Shown: positions 19,549 to 30,097, counted from the first letter of the stretch. The stretch: DNA of 64,000 nucleotides from Cytophagaceae bacterium (GCA_006969745.1 CP030886.1:1461234-1525233), one strand, 5' to 3'. The notes: generated by a model not told the origin, from the sequence alone. Translations and numbers: made by a program.

Positions 19549-19565
19549 CGGAAAATCTAAATGAA

Positions 19566-20438
19566 ATGAGTGTTCTTGTAAATAAAGATTCAAAAATCAT
19601 CGTACAGGGTTTCACGGGCTCTGAAGGTACTTTTCATGCCGGTCAAATGATCGAATACGGTTCGAATGTTGTAGGAGGTGTCACGCCTGGAAAAGGTGGA
19701 CAAACACATCTTGACAAGCCTGTATTCAATACTGTGAAAGAGGCGGTAGATAAAACTGGCGCTGATGTTACCATCATATTTGTACCACCCGCATTTGCTG
19801 CCGATGCAATCATGGAAGCAGCTGATGCAGGCATAAAGGTGATTGTTACAATTACAGAAGGTATTCCAGTTAAGGATATGATGAGTGCTAAGCCTTATGC
19901 AAAATCAAGAGGAGCCGTACTTGTTGGGCCAAATTGCCCTGGAGTAATTACTCCGGAGGAAGCAAAAGTTGGCATTATGCCAGGCTTTGTATTCAAAAAA
20001 GGTAAAGTAGGAATCGTTTCAAAATCCGGAACACTTACCTATGAAGCTGCCGACCAGGTAGTAAAAGCCGGAATGGGTATTTCCACAGCTATTGGGATTG
20101 GTGGAGATCCGATCATAGGTACTTCTACTAAAGAAGCGGTTCAGATGCTAATGGAAGATCCGGAAACGGATGGAATCGTAATGATTGGCGAGATTGGTGG
20201 ATCTTATGAAGCCGATGCTGCAAGATGGATTCAGGAAAATGGAAATAAAAAGCCGGTAGTTGGTTTCATCGCCGGACAGACAGCGCCTCCAGGAAGACGA
20301 ATGGGTCACGCCGGAGCTATTATCGGAGGAAAAGACGATACAGCTGAAGCCAAGATGAGAATCATGGGAGAATGTGGCCTTCATGTCGTAGATTCTCCAG
20401 CTGATATTGGAGCTGTGATGAAAAAAGCGCTCGGATAA
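19566..20438 (+). CDS. sucD: Succinate-CoA ligase, ADP-forming, alpha subunit
   Basis: 290 aa, standard length. CoA-binding Rossmann N-terminus ([22 protein letters not shown]), the GGVTPGKGG and GPNCPGVI motifs, and the phosphorylated His248 in [10 protein letters not shown]. With the beta subunit (sucC, not here) it makes ATP or GTP from succinyl-CoA in the TCA cycle. It is a single gene with its own promoter and terminator, meaning sucC is encoded elsewhere. Confidence 0.97.
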   Translation: MSVLVNKDSKIIVQGFTGSEGTFHAGQMIEYGSNVVGGVTPGKGGQTHLDKPVFNTVKEAVDKTGADVTIIFVPPAFAADAIMEAADAGIKVIVTITEGIPVKDMMSAKPYAKSRGAVLVGPNCPGVITPEEAKVGIMPGFVFKKGKVGIVSKSGTLTYEAADQVVKAGMGISTAIGIGGDPIIGTSTKEAVQMLMEDPETDGIVMIGEIGGSYEADAARWIQENGNKKPVVGFIAGQTAPPGRRMGHAGAIIGGKDDTAEAKMRIMGECGLHVVDSPADIGAVMKKALG

Positions 20439-20470
20439 AGAGATAATAAATTACTGAATACAAAGAAATA

Positions 20471-20492
20471 AGCCTCATACGAGGCTTTTTTT
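20471..20492 (+). terminator. Rho-independent terminator after sucD
   Basis: Stem AGCCTC (20471-20476) and GAGGCT (20481-20486) with loop ATAC and a run of seven T. Placed 32 bp after the sucD stop. Confidence 0.88.
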
Positions 20493-20508
20493 ATGCCCAA
20501 ACTTCATC

Positions 20509-20580
20509 AACTAAAAATTTAGTTTAAAATAATTTGCATTTTTGAACTAAATATTTAGTTTTGAAACTAAGTTGTTAGTT
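20509..20580. promoter_or_regulatory. Triple operator array of the BlaI-like repressor
   Basis: Three dyads share the half-site AACTAA: 20509-20524 (AACTAAA, AA, TTTAGTT), 20545-20560 (AACTAAATATTTAGTT, perfect) and 20565-20580 (AACTAA, GTTG, TTAGTT). They surround the predicted promoter of the downstream BlaI/M56 genes: the second covers the -7 region and the third the start site. Known BlaI/MecI operators are comparable short dyads, so autorepression by the encoded BlaI-like protein is the natural reading. Confidence 0.78.
20533..20563 (+). promoter_or_regulatory. Promoter of the BlaI-M56 operon
   Basis: TTTG at 20533-20536, a 19-bp spacer, and TAGTTTTG (TAnnTTTG) at 20556-20563. The perfect dyad 20545-20560 lies in the spacer and overlaps the -7 box. 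Confidence 0.75.
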
Positions 20581-20591
20581 AACGCATATCC

Positions 20592-20954
20592 ATGAAACCA
20601 CTTACACAAGCAGAAGAAGAGATAATGCAAATCCTATGGCACCTTAAAAAGGCATTTGTCAAAGAGATTGTCGAGCAATATGATGAACCAAAACCAGCTT
20701 ATAACACCATTTCCACGCTCATTCGGATCATGGAAAAAAAAGGATTTGTTGGCTATGAGGCATTTGGAAAATCCCATCGCTATTATCCATTAATAGATAA
20801 GGAAGATTATAGCAAAAAGTACCTTAATCGGTTTGTGGACAAGTATTTCAGTGGATCATACAAGGATCTTGTTTCCTTCTTTACCAAAGAAAAAGAAATG
20901 AGTGTCAAAGATCTGGAAAGGCTCTTGGATGAACTTAAAAAAGACCAATCATGA
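20592..20954 (+). CDS. BlaI/MecI/CopY-family transcriptional repressor
   Basis: 120 aa winged-helix repressor: LTQAEEEIMQILWHLKKAFVKEIVEQY, PAYNTISTLIRIMEKKGFVGYEAFGKSHRYYPLI, and a C-terminal dimerisation helix with acidic and basic residues. In the Bla/Mec systems the partner membrane protease cleaves the repressor on signal. The stop overlaps the M56 gene in ATGA, so they are translated together. Three matching dyads precede the gene. The physiological signal in Bacteroidota is not known; resistance to beta-lactams should not be assumed. Confidence 0.93.
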   Translation: MKPLTQAEEEIMQILWHLKKAFVKEIVEQYDEPKPAYNTISTLIRIMEKKGFVGYEAFGKSHRYYPLIDKEDYSKKYLNRFVDKYFSGSYKDLVSFFTKEKEMSVKDLERLLDELKKDQS

Positions 20955-22399
20955 TTACTTACCTCATCGAGTTTGCAATACTTCATTTAGTCTTTTTTGG
21001 TATTTACAAGGTGATGCTTGCCAAAGAGACACACCTGAGTTTTTTACGATCTTTTTTGATAGGTTCAACCATTCTTAGTTTAATACTACCTATCGTCGAG
21101 ATTCCTACAAAAGCCTCAATTCCAACTATAGATACTGAAGCTATCCTACTACCAGTAATTACTGCATCTCAGCAGAGTTCAGGGTGGAGCTTGACTTGGT
21201 ATGAAATTGTAATTGTAATTATAAGCACCATTTTAGCGCTAAAGCTGCTGCTTAATCTGATCCAAATCTACGGTTGGTATCGTCAAAGTGAAACCGACAA
21301 ACTGGATGAGATAATCATCCGTAAAGTGGCAGGATTGCAAAACAGTTTTACATTTTTTCAGTGGATATTCATCGACCCCAGGAATTTTGAACATCCTGAA
21401 GATATCATTCGACATGAGCTGGGTCACGCGAAGAAATTACATTCCATGGATTTATTGTTCTTTCACCTACTGACAATCACCTTCTGGTGGCTTCCCTCCA
21501 TGTGGTTGATGATCCGTGAATTGAAAGCCGTGCATGAATTCGAGGCAGACGAGTATGCATTGAGAATCAACAATTCGACATATACAAAGACCTTGGTGCA
21601 ATGCACCTTGAAAGCGCATGGAATGGACCTGGCCAGTTCATTCGATGACGCTCCTATTTTTAACAGATTAAATTTTATGAAAAAGATGAAAAAGAAAATC
21701 AGTATTTGGAAAGTGGCTAGCATAGCTGCTTTGGTGGCCATCTCGGGAGCCATGTTTGCTTGTGAAGAGCAAATGGAAAATGACCAAATAAATTCGCTGA
21801 ACTATTCAGCAGATACTCAGCTATTCCTCGAAACGATAAGCTCAGAATATCCAAATGACGTCTTTGAGGTGGTGGTAGCAAAACTTCCGAATGGATCAAA
21901 AATTGACGATATATCAACGTATAAAGAAAAGTACACTGTGTATGCCTTGGTTCGCGAATATGCAGACAGTGACTTTAGAAATGTAGAAATGATCCAAAGC
22001 AATCGGCTTTCAACAAAATATGATCTTACAAAAGTTCAACAAAAAGTAGAGGAGCAAATAGATGCTGATGAAGACAAGGTAATAGTAGAAACAATCGTAG
22101 AAAAATCTGCGCTATTTCCCGGTGGATTAGAATCGTTTCACAAATTCATAAATGAAAATATGATATACCCATCGCAAGCAAGTAGACTTGGCGTTGAAGG
22201 CAAAGTATTTGTAGAGTTCATCATTGAAAAGGATGGAAGTCTTTCCAACTTCAAAGTTCTTAAAGGAATTGGAGCGGGATGTGACAATGAGGCAAAAAGA
22301 ATATTGGCAAAATCTCCAAAATGGGTGCCTGCTACAAAAAATGGTAAAATCGTCCGTCAGAAAATGGCGGCACCTATTGCATTTACCCTTCCGGATTAA
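20951..22399 (+). CDS. M56-family membrane metallopeptidase with C-terminal TonB domain (BlaR1-like)
   Basis: 482 aa. N-terminal membrane helices (about 1-50 and 83-108), the zinc motif HELGH (155-159) on a cytosolic or membrane-edge loop, downstream Glu in AVHEFEADEYAL, another helix near 255-275 (KVASIAALVAISGAMFACEE), then a periplasmic part ending in a TonB C-terminal domain (YPSQASRLGVEGKVFVEFIIEKDGS). There is no penicillin-binding sensor domain as in BlaR1. The expected role is signal-dependent proteolysis of the BlaI-like repressor encoded just upstream (ATGA overlap). The TonB-like end is a common Bacteroidota variation with no settled function. Confidence 0.88.
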   Translation: MITYLIEFAILHLVFFGIYKVMLAKETHLSFLRSFLIGSTILSLILPIVEIPTKASIPTIDTEAILLPVITASQQSSGWSLTWYEIVIVIISTILALKLLLNLIQIYGWYRQSETDKLDEIIIRKVAGLQNSFTFFQWIFIDPRNFEHPEDIIRHELGHAKKLHSMDLLFFHLLTITFWWLPSMWLMIRELKAVHEFEADEYALRINNSTYTKTLVQCTLKAHGMDLASSFDDAPIFNRLNFMKKMKKKISIWKVASIAALVAISGAMFACEEQMENDQINSLNYSADTQLFLETISSEYPNDVFEVVVAKLPNGSKIDDISTYKEKYTVYALVREYADSDFRNVEMIQSNRLSTKYDLTKVQQKVEEQIDADEDKVIVETIVEKSALFPGGLESFHKFINENMIYPSQASRLGVEGKVFVEFIIEKDGSLSNFKVLKGIGAGCDNEAKRILAKSPKWVPATKNGKIVRQKMAAPIAFTLPD

Positions 22400-22427
22400 T
22401 TTAACAGGATACAATTCATATAGAAAG

Positions 22428-22448
22428 AAAGCCCCTTGCGGGGCTTTT
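22428..22448. terminator. Bidirectional terminator between the M56 and MaoC genes
   Basis: AAAGCCCC, loop TTGC, GGGGCTTT followed by further T on the plus strand and, on the minus strand, TTTCTTTCT. Serves the two convergent genes. Confidence 0.88.
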
Positions 22449-22910
22449 TTATTCGAAATGATATAGAAAAACCATAGTGGCAGTAAATGCTGGTTTTTTC
22501 TCGCCTTTAATCTCCAAAAGTGCATCTACTTCAGCTTTTGAAATGCCCCGAAGATTCGCTAAAGATTTTAAGGTAGCCGTCAATTTGATCTCATCATTCA
22601 CTTTCACTGCCTGCCCAAACTTCAACTTATCAATACCATAATTCACTAGCATTTTCACATTGTTAAACTCAGCAATTTGCTCCCACAAAAATGGCATGAG
22701 TGAAAGAGTCAGGTATCCATGTGCAATGGTAGTTCCGAAAGGTCCTTCTTTTGCTCGCTCCGGATCTGTATGAATCCATTGATGATCTAAAGTGGCGTCC
22801 GCAAACTTGTTTATCTGCTCTTGCGTGATTTTGTGAAACTCCGATTCGCCCATCACCTTACCAAGGTGCTGCTCAAACTCCGCGTGATTATTGATGATTA
22901 GCTTAGCCAT
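22449..22910 (-). CDS. MaoC-family (R)-specific enoyl-CoA hydratase-like protein
   Basis: 153 aa hot-dog protein. The hydratase-2 catalytic region is visible as ATLDHQWIHTDPERA followed by GPFGTTIAHGYLTLSL; Asp and His of this motif activate water for addition to trans-2-enoyl-CoA. It is 10-20 residues longer than minimal PhaJ proteins and matches the stand-alone MaoC proteins common in Bacteroidota. No PHA genes are nearby; a role in fatty-acid or branched-chain metabolism is possible. Confidence 0.88.
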   Translation of the reverse strand: MAKLIINNHAEFEQHLGKVMGESEFHKITQEQINKFADATLDHQWIHTDPERAKEGPFGTTIAHGYLTLSLMPFLWEQIAEFNNVKMLVNYGIDKLKFGQAVKVNDEIKLTATLKSLANLRGISKAEVDALLEIKGEKKPAFTATMVFLYHFE

Positions 22911-23158
22911 ATTTATTTGTTAGGTCAATTTTTTTTTCAAGAATCAAAGGTAGAACAGTCTGTTAAGAAAACTTCATGTTGATTTTTTTAAAAATATTTT
23001 TGCACTCAAAATGAACATACAATCAACATGAATCAATTACATCTTAGACCTTGAATTACAGTCGTTTAGCATTCATCAGAAATAAATAATTCATATTTTT
23101 TCACACAACGTTAATTGATAAAAAATTTTATGGTTGCAAAATATTTTTTTTTCTAAAA

Positions 23159-23191
23159 TTTGGAGAAACAAAAAATCCTTCCCTACGTTTG
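23159..23191 (+). promoter_or_regulatory. Promoter of the methionine operon leader
   Basis: TTTG (23159-23162), a 21-bp spacer and TACGTTTG (TAnnTTTG, 23184-23191). The predicted transcript starts about 23196-23198, just before a short hairpin (ATCGAT at 23201-23206 and 23212-23217) and the SAM-I aptamer. The remaining upstream bases (22911-23158) are AT-rich, hold the MaoC promoter and a 12-bp inverted repeat (22973-22984 with 23021-23032), and show no gene. Confidence 0.7.
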
Positions 23192-23213
23192 CATCATCAA
23201 ATCGATAAGGTAT

Positions 23214-23307
23214 CGATTTATTAAGAAGCGCCGAGAGACAGGCTCTATGACGCGCTAGCAACCTCTGGAAAATCCTGAAAAGGTGCTAATTCCTGAAATA
23301 TAAATTG
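23214..23307 (+). promoter_or_regulatory. SAM-I (S-box) riboswitch
   Basis: The S-box core is readable in order: GAGAGACAGGCTC, TATGACG, CGCTAGCAACC and the strongly conserved AAGGTGCTAATTCC. P1 closes between CGATTTAT (23214-23221) and ATAAATTG (23300-23307) with one G-U pair. S-adenosylmethionine binding normally shuts down methionine and sulfur genes; here the downstream genes are osmC-like, metY, metX and hom, which fits. No strong intrinsic terminator follows directly. The 5' strand of P1 can pair instead with ATCGAT at 23201, which may give the switch its alternative state. Confidence 0.92.
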
Positions 23308-23313
23308 ATTGCT

Positions 23314-23433
23314 ATGAACACACAACATCACATCGTTCCCCAAAAATTAGGCTCAGTAGCCTCAAAGGGAAATTACGTCTTCTCATCGATTCTATATTCT
23401 TTCTGCATGTGTTGCTGTTGCAGCTGCAGGTAA
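23314..23433 (+). CDS. 39-aa leader ORF with a poly-cysteine C-terminus
   Basis: An ATG seven bases after P1 of the SAM-I riboswitch opens a 39-codon frame ending FCMCCCCSCR-stop: six cysteines in eight residues just before the stop. It is too short for most gene finders. Position (between a SAM riboswitch and a sulfur-amino-acid operon) and content suggest a leader peptide whose translation reports cysteine (Cys-tRNA) supply, analogous to poly-cysteine attenuator ORFs described in mycobacteria. The 146 bases after it (23434-23579) contain a hairpin GGACGAAG (23470s) with CTTCATCC but no clear T-run. A metal-binding micropeptide is the alternative. Expression is unproven. Confidence 0.6.
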   Translation: MNTQHHIVPQKLGSVASKGNYVFSSILYSFCMCCCCSCR

Positions 23434-23579
23434 TTCACATTTGATCCATCTGGGTTTGTGATCATCTTAGGACGAAGTGCGCCTTCATCCGGAAAAATCC
23501 TTTCATGTATCGATTATATTCAGTTATGCATGATAAATCCATCTCCACCATTTTTCATTAATCAAAACGAATTACAATC

Positions 23580-24017
23580 ATGTCTAAAGAATTAAAATTT
23601 TCGGTCAGCTCTGTGAGTGAATCCAAAGCAAAAACACGTATTCAAACCAGAGGCTTTGACCTGACAGTAGATGAGCCGGAAGTCTTGGGTGGCACCAATG
23701 AAGCACCCAATCCAGTAGAATATATCCTGGCTGGCTATGCTGGCTGCATTAATGTGGTCGCTCATATAATCGCCGAAGAACTCGACTTTTATTTAGAAAA
23801 TCTAGAAATCAATATAGATGGGTTTTTAAATCCTAACAGACTCTTCGGCAAATCGCTGGACGATCGTGCTGGCTACAAACACATAGATGTGAAATTGGAA
23901 ACAACTACTGAGATTGATCCAGAGCTTAAAAAGCAATGGCTTTCGGAAATCTCTCATCGATGCCCGGTCAATGACAACTTGACTAATGCTACTCCCATTT
24001 CATTTTCCATTAACTAA
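23580..24017 (+). CDS. OsmC-family protein
   Basis: 145 aa with the two OsmC/Ohr redox cysteines: Cys56 (AGYAGCINVV) and Cys128 (HRCPVNDNL). Family members reduce organic hydroperoxides through a thiolate. As first gene of the SAM-regulated methionine operon it may act on sulfur compounds or protect thiol metabolism; OsmC-like proteins next to sulfhydrylases are seen in other Bacteroidota. Exact substrate unknown. Confidence 0.88.
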   Translation: MSKELKFSVSSVSESKAKTRIQTRGFDLTVDEPEVLGGTNEAPNPVEYILAGYAGCINVVAHIIAEELDFYLENLEINIDGFLNPNRLFGKSLDDRAGYKHIDVKLETTTEIDPELKKQWLSEISHRCPVNDNLTNATPISFSIN

Positions 24018-24025
24018 AAATTTAA

Positions 24026-26311
<2,286 letters not shown>

Positions 26312-26315
<4 letters not shown>

Positions 26316-27289
26316 ACGAACAGAAGAAAATAGGACTTTTCGGCTTTGGGACTGTAGGTCAGGGTTTTTACGAAAACCTTAAAAAGCATACACATCTTTC
26401 AGCTGTAATTGCAAAAGTATGTGTTAGAAGAATCGATCTACCAAGGATTGGCCATGAGCTATACTTTACTGACAATCCAGATGAGCTTTTGCTGGATCCT
26501 GAAATTGATATAATCATTGAGTTGATTGATGATGCTGTCGCAGCAAAGCAATATGTACATACGGCGCTTCGAGAAGGAAAAAGTGTGATTAGCGCAAACA
26601 AAAAGATGATTGGAGAATCGCTTAAGGAAATAGATGAATGGCACACCAGGTACGACGCGACATTCTTATATGAAGCTGCCGTAGGCGGTGGAATTCCCAT
26701 AGTACATGCAGTGGATGGATTTTTCCGAGATCAGGAAGTACTGAAAATAAGAGGCATACTTAACGGGTCTTCAAACTATATCCTCACTCAAATGCAGCAG
26801 AATCAGTGGAGCTTTGAGCAAGCTTTGATCGACGCGCAAGCTAAAGGCTTTGCTGAGCAAAATCCTACTTTAGACATAAGTGGAGTGGATGCATCCTATA
26901 AACTTTCCATTCTGGCGTATCATGCCTTTGGAGAAGTGCCTTCATTGAGTAGTTTTTCTGCTGAGAGCATTGAAAACGTAACAAAGGAATTGATCAAAAA
27001 GGCTAAAACCAAAGGCAAAAAAATCAAGCCAATTGCAACCATTGAGATTGTAGATGGGAAAATTGTTTGCACTGTAAAGCCCCAATTAGTCAGCCCAAAC
27101 GACGAACTATTTAGCGTCGATTTTGAAAATAACGCCATCAGTGTGGAGACTCTGATTAGCGGAAAGCATACAGCAGCAGGCAAAGGTGCCGGATCGTTGC
27201 CTACCGGCTCAGCAGTCATTGAAGATTTGAAACGCCTCCTCAGTGGCTACAGTTATCAGGTTAGTAAATCAAAAAAGACTGTAGCATAA
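26312..27289 (+). CDS. hom: Homoserine dehydrogenase
   Basis: 325 aa. NAD(P)-binding motif GLFGFGTVGQG near the start, the ANKK segment (SVISANKKMIGE), the EAAVGGGIPIV and GILNGSSNYIL motifs and the KGFAEQNPTLDISGVDASYKLSILA catalytic segment with the Lys/Asp pair. There is no C-terminal ACT domain and no fused aspartokinase, so it is a short form, probably not feedback-inhibited by threonine and dedicated to methionine supply under the SAM riboswitch. Last gene of the operon. Confidence 0.94.
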
Positions 27290-27291
27290 AA

Positions 27292-27317
27292 AAGCCCTGG
27301 CAAAATTGTCAGGGCTT
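27292..27317. terminator. Bidirectional terminator between hom and lpdA
   Basis: AAGCCCTG (27292-27299), a 10-base loop, CAGGGCTT (27310-27317); A-run before and TTAATTTGAAATTTTT after. Ends the met operon and the convergent lpdA. Confidence 0.85.
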
Positions 27318-27336
27318 AATTTGAAATTTTTATTAA

Positions 27337-28731
27337 TTAAAGGTGAATCACCTCATCATAAGCTGCTGCCGCTGCCTCCATCACTGCTTCACTCATAGTA
27401 GGGTGCGGGTGAACAGTTTTGATGATTTCATGACCTGTAGTTTCTAGTTTTCTTGCCGCTACGGCTTCTGCGATCATCTCGGTTACGTTAGCACCGATCA
27501 TATGCGCACCAAGCCATTCGCCATATTTAGCATCAAAGATCACTTTTACAAAACCATCAGATGCTCCAGCAGCTTTTGCTTTGCCTGAAGCTGAGAATGG
27601 AAACTTGCCAACCTTTACTTCATAGCCAGCTTCTTTGGCAGCCTTCTCGGTATAGCCTACAGATGCGATCTCAGGTGAACAGTAGGTACAACCCGGTATA
27701 TTGTTGTAATCCAATGGCTCAACATGCATACCCTTGATTTTCTCTACGCAAATAATTCCCTCTGCTGATGCAACGTGCGCCAATGCTTGTCCTTTTACAA
27801 TATCTCCAATAGCATAAACTCCGTCGATATTGGTTTTGTAGTAGTCATCTACAAGTACTTTTCCTTTTTCCGTTTTTACTCCTACATCTTCAAGCCCAAT
27901 ATTTTCAATATTTGTTGCTACACCAACTGCTGAAAGCACAACATCACATTCCAGCTGCTCCTCACCTTTTTTGGTTTTTACCGTGACCTTGCATCCGGAG
28001 CCTTTGGTGTCTACTTTGGTTACCTCAGAGCTGGTCATGATTTTCATACCGGCTTTCTTATACGTTCTTTCCAATTGCTTACTCACTTCCTCATCCTCCA
28101 CTGGAACGATCCGATCCATAAACTCCACGATGGTAACTTCTGTACCTATGGACTTGTAGAAGTAGGCAAACTCCACGCCTATTGCTCCGGAACCAACAAC
28201 CACCATTTTCTTCGGCTGCTTGTCAAGAACCATTGCTTCTCTATAACCGATAATCTTGTTGCCATCAATAGGTAGATTGGGTAGCTCACGCGCTCTGCCT
28301 CCGGTAGCTAAAATGATATGATCAGCATCATAGGTTGTCACTTTTCCACTCTCATCCTTGACCTCAACTTTCTTACCCTTTTTCAAAGTACCATACCCTG
28401 CGATATGATCAATTTTATTCTTTTTGAACAGGAATTGAATCCCCTTGCTCATTCCTCCAGCAACATCTCTACTTCGCTTCACCATGCCAGTGAAGTCAGC
28501 TTTTGCATCTTTTACTTTGATCCCGTAATCTTCGGCATGATTGATATACTCAAAAACCTGAGCACTTTTGAGTAATGCTTTTGTAGGAATACATCCCCAA
28601 TTCAAACAAACACCACCAAGTTCAGATTTTTCAACCACCCCAACTTTCATTCCAAGCTGTGATGCACGAATTGCTGCAACATATCCGCCAGGACCACTTC
28701 CGATTACAATAAGATCATATTTAGATGCCAT
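27337..28731 (-). CDS. lpdA: Dihydrolipoyl dehydrogenase
   Basis: 464 aa from the ATG at 28731 (one codon triplet set upstream, 28740, is also possible). FAD motif GSGPGGYVAAIRA, redox-active disulfide Cys42/Cys47 (GGVCLNWGCIPTK), NAD motif VVGSGAIGVEFA, the AIGDI segment and the C-terminal HPHPTMSE with the catalytic base histidine. E3 component of 2-oxoacid dehydrogenase complexes; no E1/E2 genes adjoin it. Confidence 0.96.
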   Translation of the reverse strand: MASKYDLIVIGSGPGGYVAAIRASQLGMKVGVVEKSELGGVCLNWGCIPTKALLKSAQVFEYINHAEDYGIKVKDAKADFTGMVKRSRDVAGGMSKGIQFLFKKNKIDHIAGYGTLKKGKKVEVKDESGKVTTYDADHIILATGGRARELPNLPIDGNKIIGYREAMVLDKQPKKMVVVGSGAIGVEFAYFYKSIGTEVTIVEFMDRIVPVEDEEVSKQLERTYKKAGMKIMTSSEVTKVDTKGSGCKVTVKTKKGEEQLECDVVLSAVGVATNIENIGLEDVGVKTEKGKVLVDDYYKTNIDGVYAIGDIVKGQALAHVASAEGIICVEKIKGMHVEPLDYNNIPGCTYCSPEIASVGYTEKAAKEAGYEVKVGKFPFSASGKAKAAGASDGFVKVIFDAKYGEWLGAHMIGANVTEMIAEAVAARKLETTGHEIIKTVHPHPTMSEAVMEAAAAAYDEVIHL

Positions 28732-28830
28732 ATTCTTCAATTTGATTTGAGCCGCAAAGATAACATGACTCGTTAATCCATTGAATGTTTATTCCATCTA
28801 AAATATTGTATTCTTGAAGTGTTGGGCTTT

Positions 28831-29385
28831 CTAATTCTTAGTATTGGAATTTTGTTTCTTGGGACTCGATTTTTTCGGTGAAGTTTTCGGCTTACTCAAA
28901 GGAGGTCCATATCCACTCCTTCTACCAAACATCTGGTCATTTTCTCGCTGCTCAGCGCCTCTATTATCTTCAAACTGTGGATGTGAGTGAATGCTATTGG
29001 TCTTCACAAACTTAAGAGGTCTCTTGGCCCCAGTATAAGTACTCTCTATAAACCTGAGCATATTATAGTTATCCTTTTCTCGATAAAAGTATCGATAGGT
29101 TTCAATGGATTCATTAAATAAATAGGGGTATTTATTGGTAAACCATAAATAGTAATCGGCAGCACTATTTATTACATAGTAAACACCATTTACCTCAAAA
29201 AATGTCTTGCCATTGTATGCGGTTGAAAGTGAATCGCTGTATTGACCGTATCCCGTTATCACAGGAATTCTTCCTTGAAAAAAAGCAGTAGAGTCGCTCC
29301 ATTCGGTCCAATTGACCTTTTTCCTTTTCTGGGCATTGATTGTAAGAAAAGCAAGTGCTAGGCATATCAACAATACATATCTCAT
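28831..29385 (-). CDS. Secreted protein, tandem paralogue A
   Basis: 184 aa with a signal peptide ending TINAQ. It shares with the gene just upstream (29396-29950, also 184 aa) a core around AADYYLWFTNKYPYLFNESIETYRYFY and MLRFIESTYTGAKRPLKFVKTNS, so the two arose by duplication. The C-terminus here is lysine/serine/proline-rich and differs from its paralogue. I do not recognise a family. Probably periplasmic or secreted. Confidence 0.7.
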   Translation of the reverse strand: MRYVLLICLALAFLTINAQKRKKVNWTEWSDSTAFFQGRIPVITGYGQYSDSLSTAYNGKTFFEVNGVYYVINSAADYYLWFTNKYPYLFNESIETYRYFYREKDNYNMLRFIESTYTGAKRPLKFVKTNSIHSHPQFEDNRGAEQRENDQMFGRRSGYGPPLSKPKTSPKKSSPKKQNSNTKN

Positions 29386-29395
29386 AATACATACT

Positions 29396-29950
29396 TTACT
29401 TAGAACTTGGAACGACAGGAGGGCGATTCAATCCTTGAAAACGAAATGAACTTCCCGCTAAGTCCAAGCTCAAATTTTCCATTCCATTAACTCGTAAACC
29501 ATTATATGAATCCGAAACAGAACTAAATCTTTGGCTTCCGACCATATGGGTAGAATTAGCATTGACTTTCTTAAATGCAATTGGAAGCTCATCGCCAACA
29601 AATCCCTCCTGAACAAAAAGCATCATATTTTTAACGTCTTTCTTGATGTAAAAATCAACATAGTGTGAAACAGAAAAGTTGAATTTCTCAGGGTTGTATT
29701 GTGTGTACCATAAGTAATAATCAGCAACATTATTTACTTCGAAGTACATATCATTGGCATACAAATACTCTCTTCCACTATTAATTTTTGCCAGATCCTC
29801 TGAATACGGACCAAAAACTTTGAAAGCCGGATTTGCTGATTCAACATATGCAGATACATCCATCCAGTTTTTCAACTTAATTGATTTTACGCTTTGACTA
29901 GAGGCCAAAAATCCAGAAAGTACAAAGAATATCAGTGCCAAATTTTTCAT
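29396..29950 (-). CDS. Secreted protein, tandem paralogue B
   Basis: 184 aa with signal peptide (MKNLALIFFVLSGFLASSQ). The core VADYYLWYTQYNPEKFNFSVSHYVDFY and MLFVQEGFVGDELPIAFKKVNANSTH aligns with the paralogue 10 bp downstream, while the C-termini differ. Two-gene unit on the minus strand between lpdA and fabG. Function unknown. Confidence 0.7.
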   Translation of the reverse strand: MKNLALIFFVLSGFLASSQSVKSIKLKNWMDVSAYVESANPAFKVFGPYSEDLAKINSGREYLYANDMYFEVNNVADYYLWYTQYNPEKFNFSVSHYVDFYIKKDVKNMMLFVQEGFVGDELPIAFKKVNANSTHMVGSQRFSSVSDSYNGLRVNGMENLSLDLAGSSFRFQGLNRPPVVPSSK

Positions 29951-30097
29951 AGGTCATAATGGATTGGTTCGATAGAAAATAAGCAATTTCAGTGCCAACT
30001 AGTATACTAACTTCCGTGCCGTGAGATAGTTGGCTCAAAATTCAACTTCTATTTGGCCAATACTTAATTTAGCAACTAAATCTAACCATCATTATCA

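Larger units (their letters stand above)
19178..19565. other. 388-bp divergent intergenic region (HTTM / sucD)
   Basis: This stretch holds a GC-rich hairpin at 19238-19262 and the sucD promoter at 19519-19548. In between, AT-rich sequence shows no ORF with codon character and no recognisable structured RNA family. The hairpin has its T-run on the minus strand although no gene is known to be transcribed toward it from the right, so a short unannotated minus-strand transcript or a leader attenuator of the HTTM gene is possible. Confidence 0.5.

Noticed and set aside
20592..22399. Calling the BlaI/M56 pair a beta-lactam resistance system
   Set aside because: No beta-lactamase or PBP2a gene and no penicillin-binding sensor domain; Bacteroidota carry many such pairs with unknown signals.
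22127..22525. 132-codon minus-strand frame across the M56 3' end
   Set aside because: It runs through the GC-rich bidirectional terminator and into the MaoC gene in another frame; shadow ORF.
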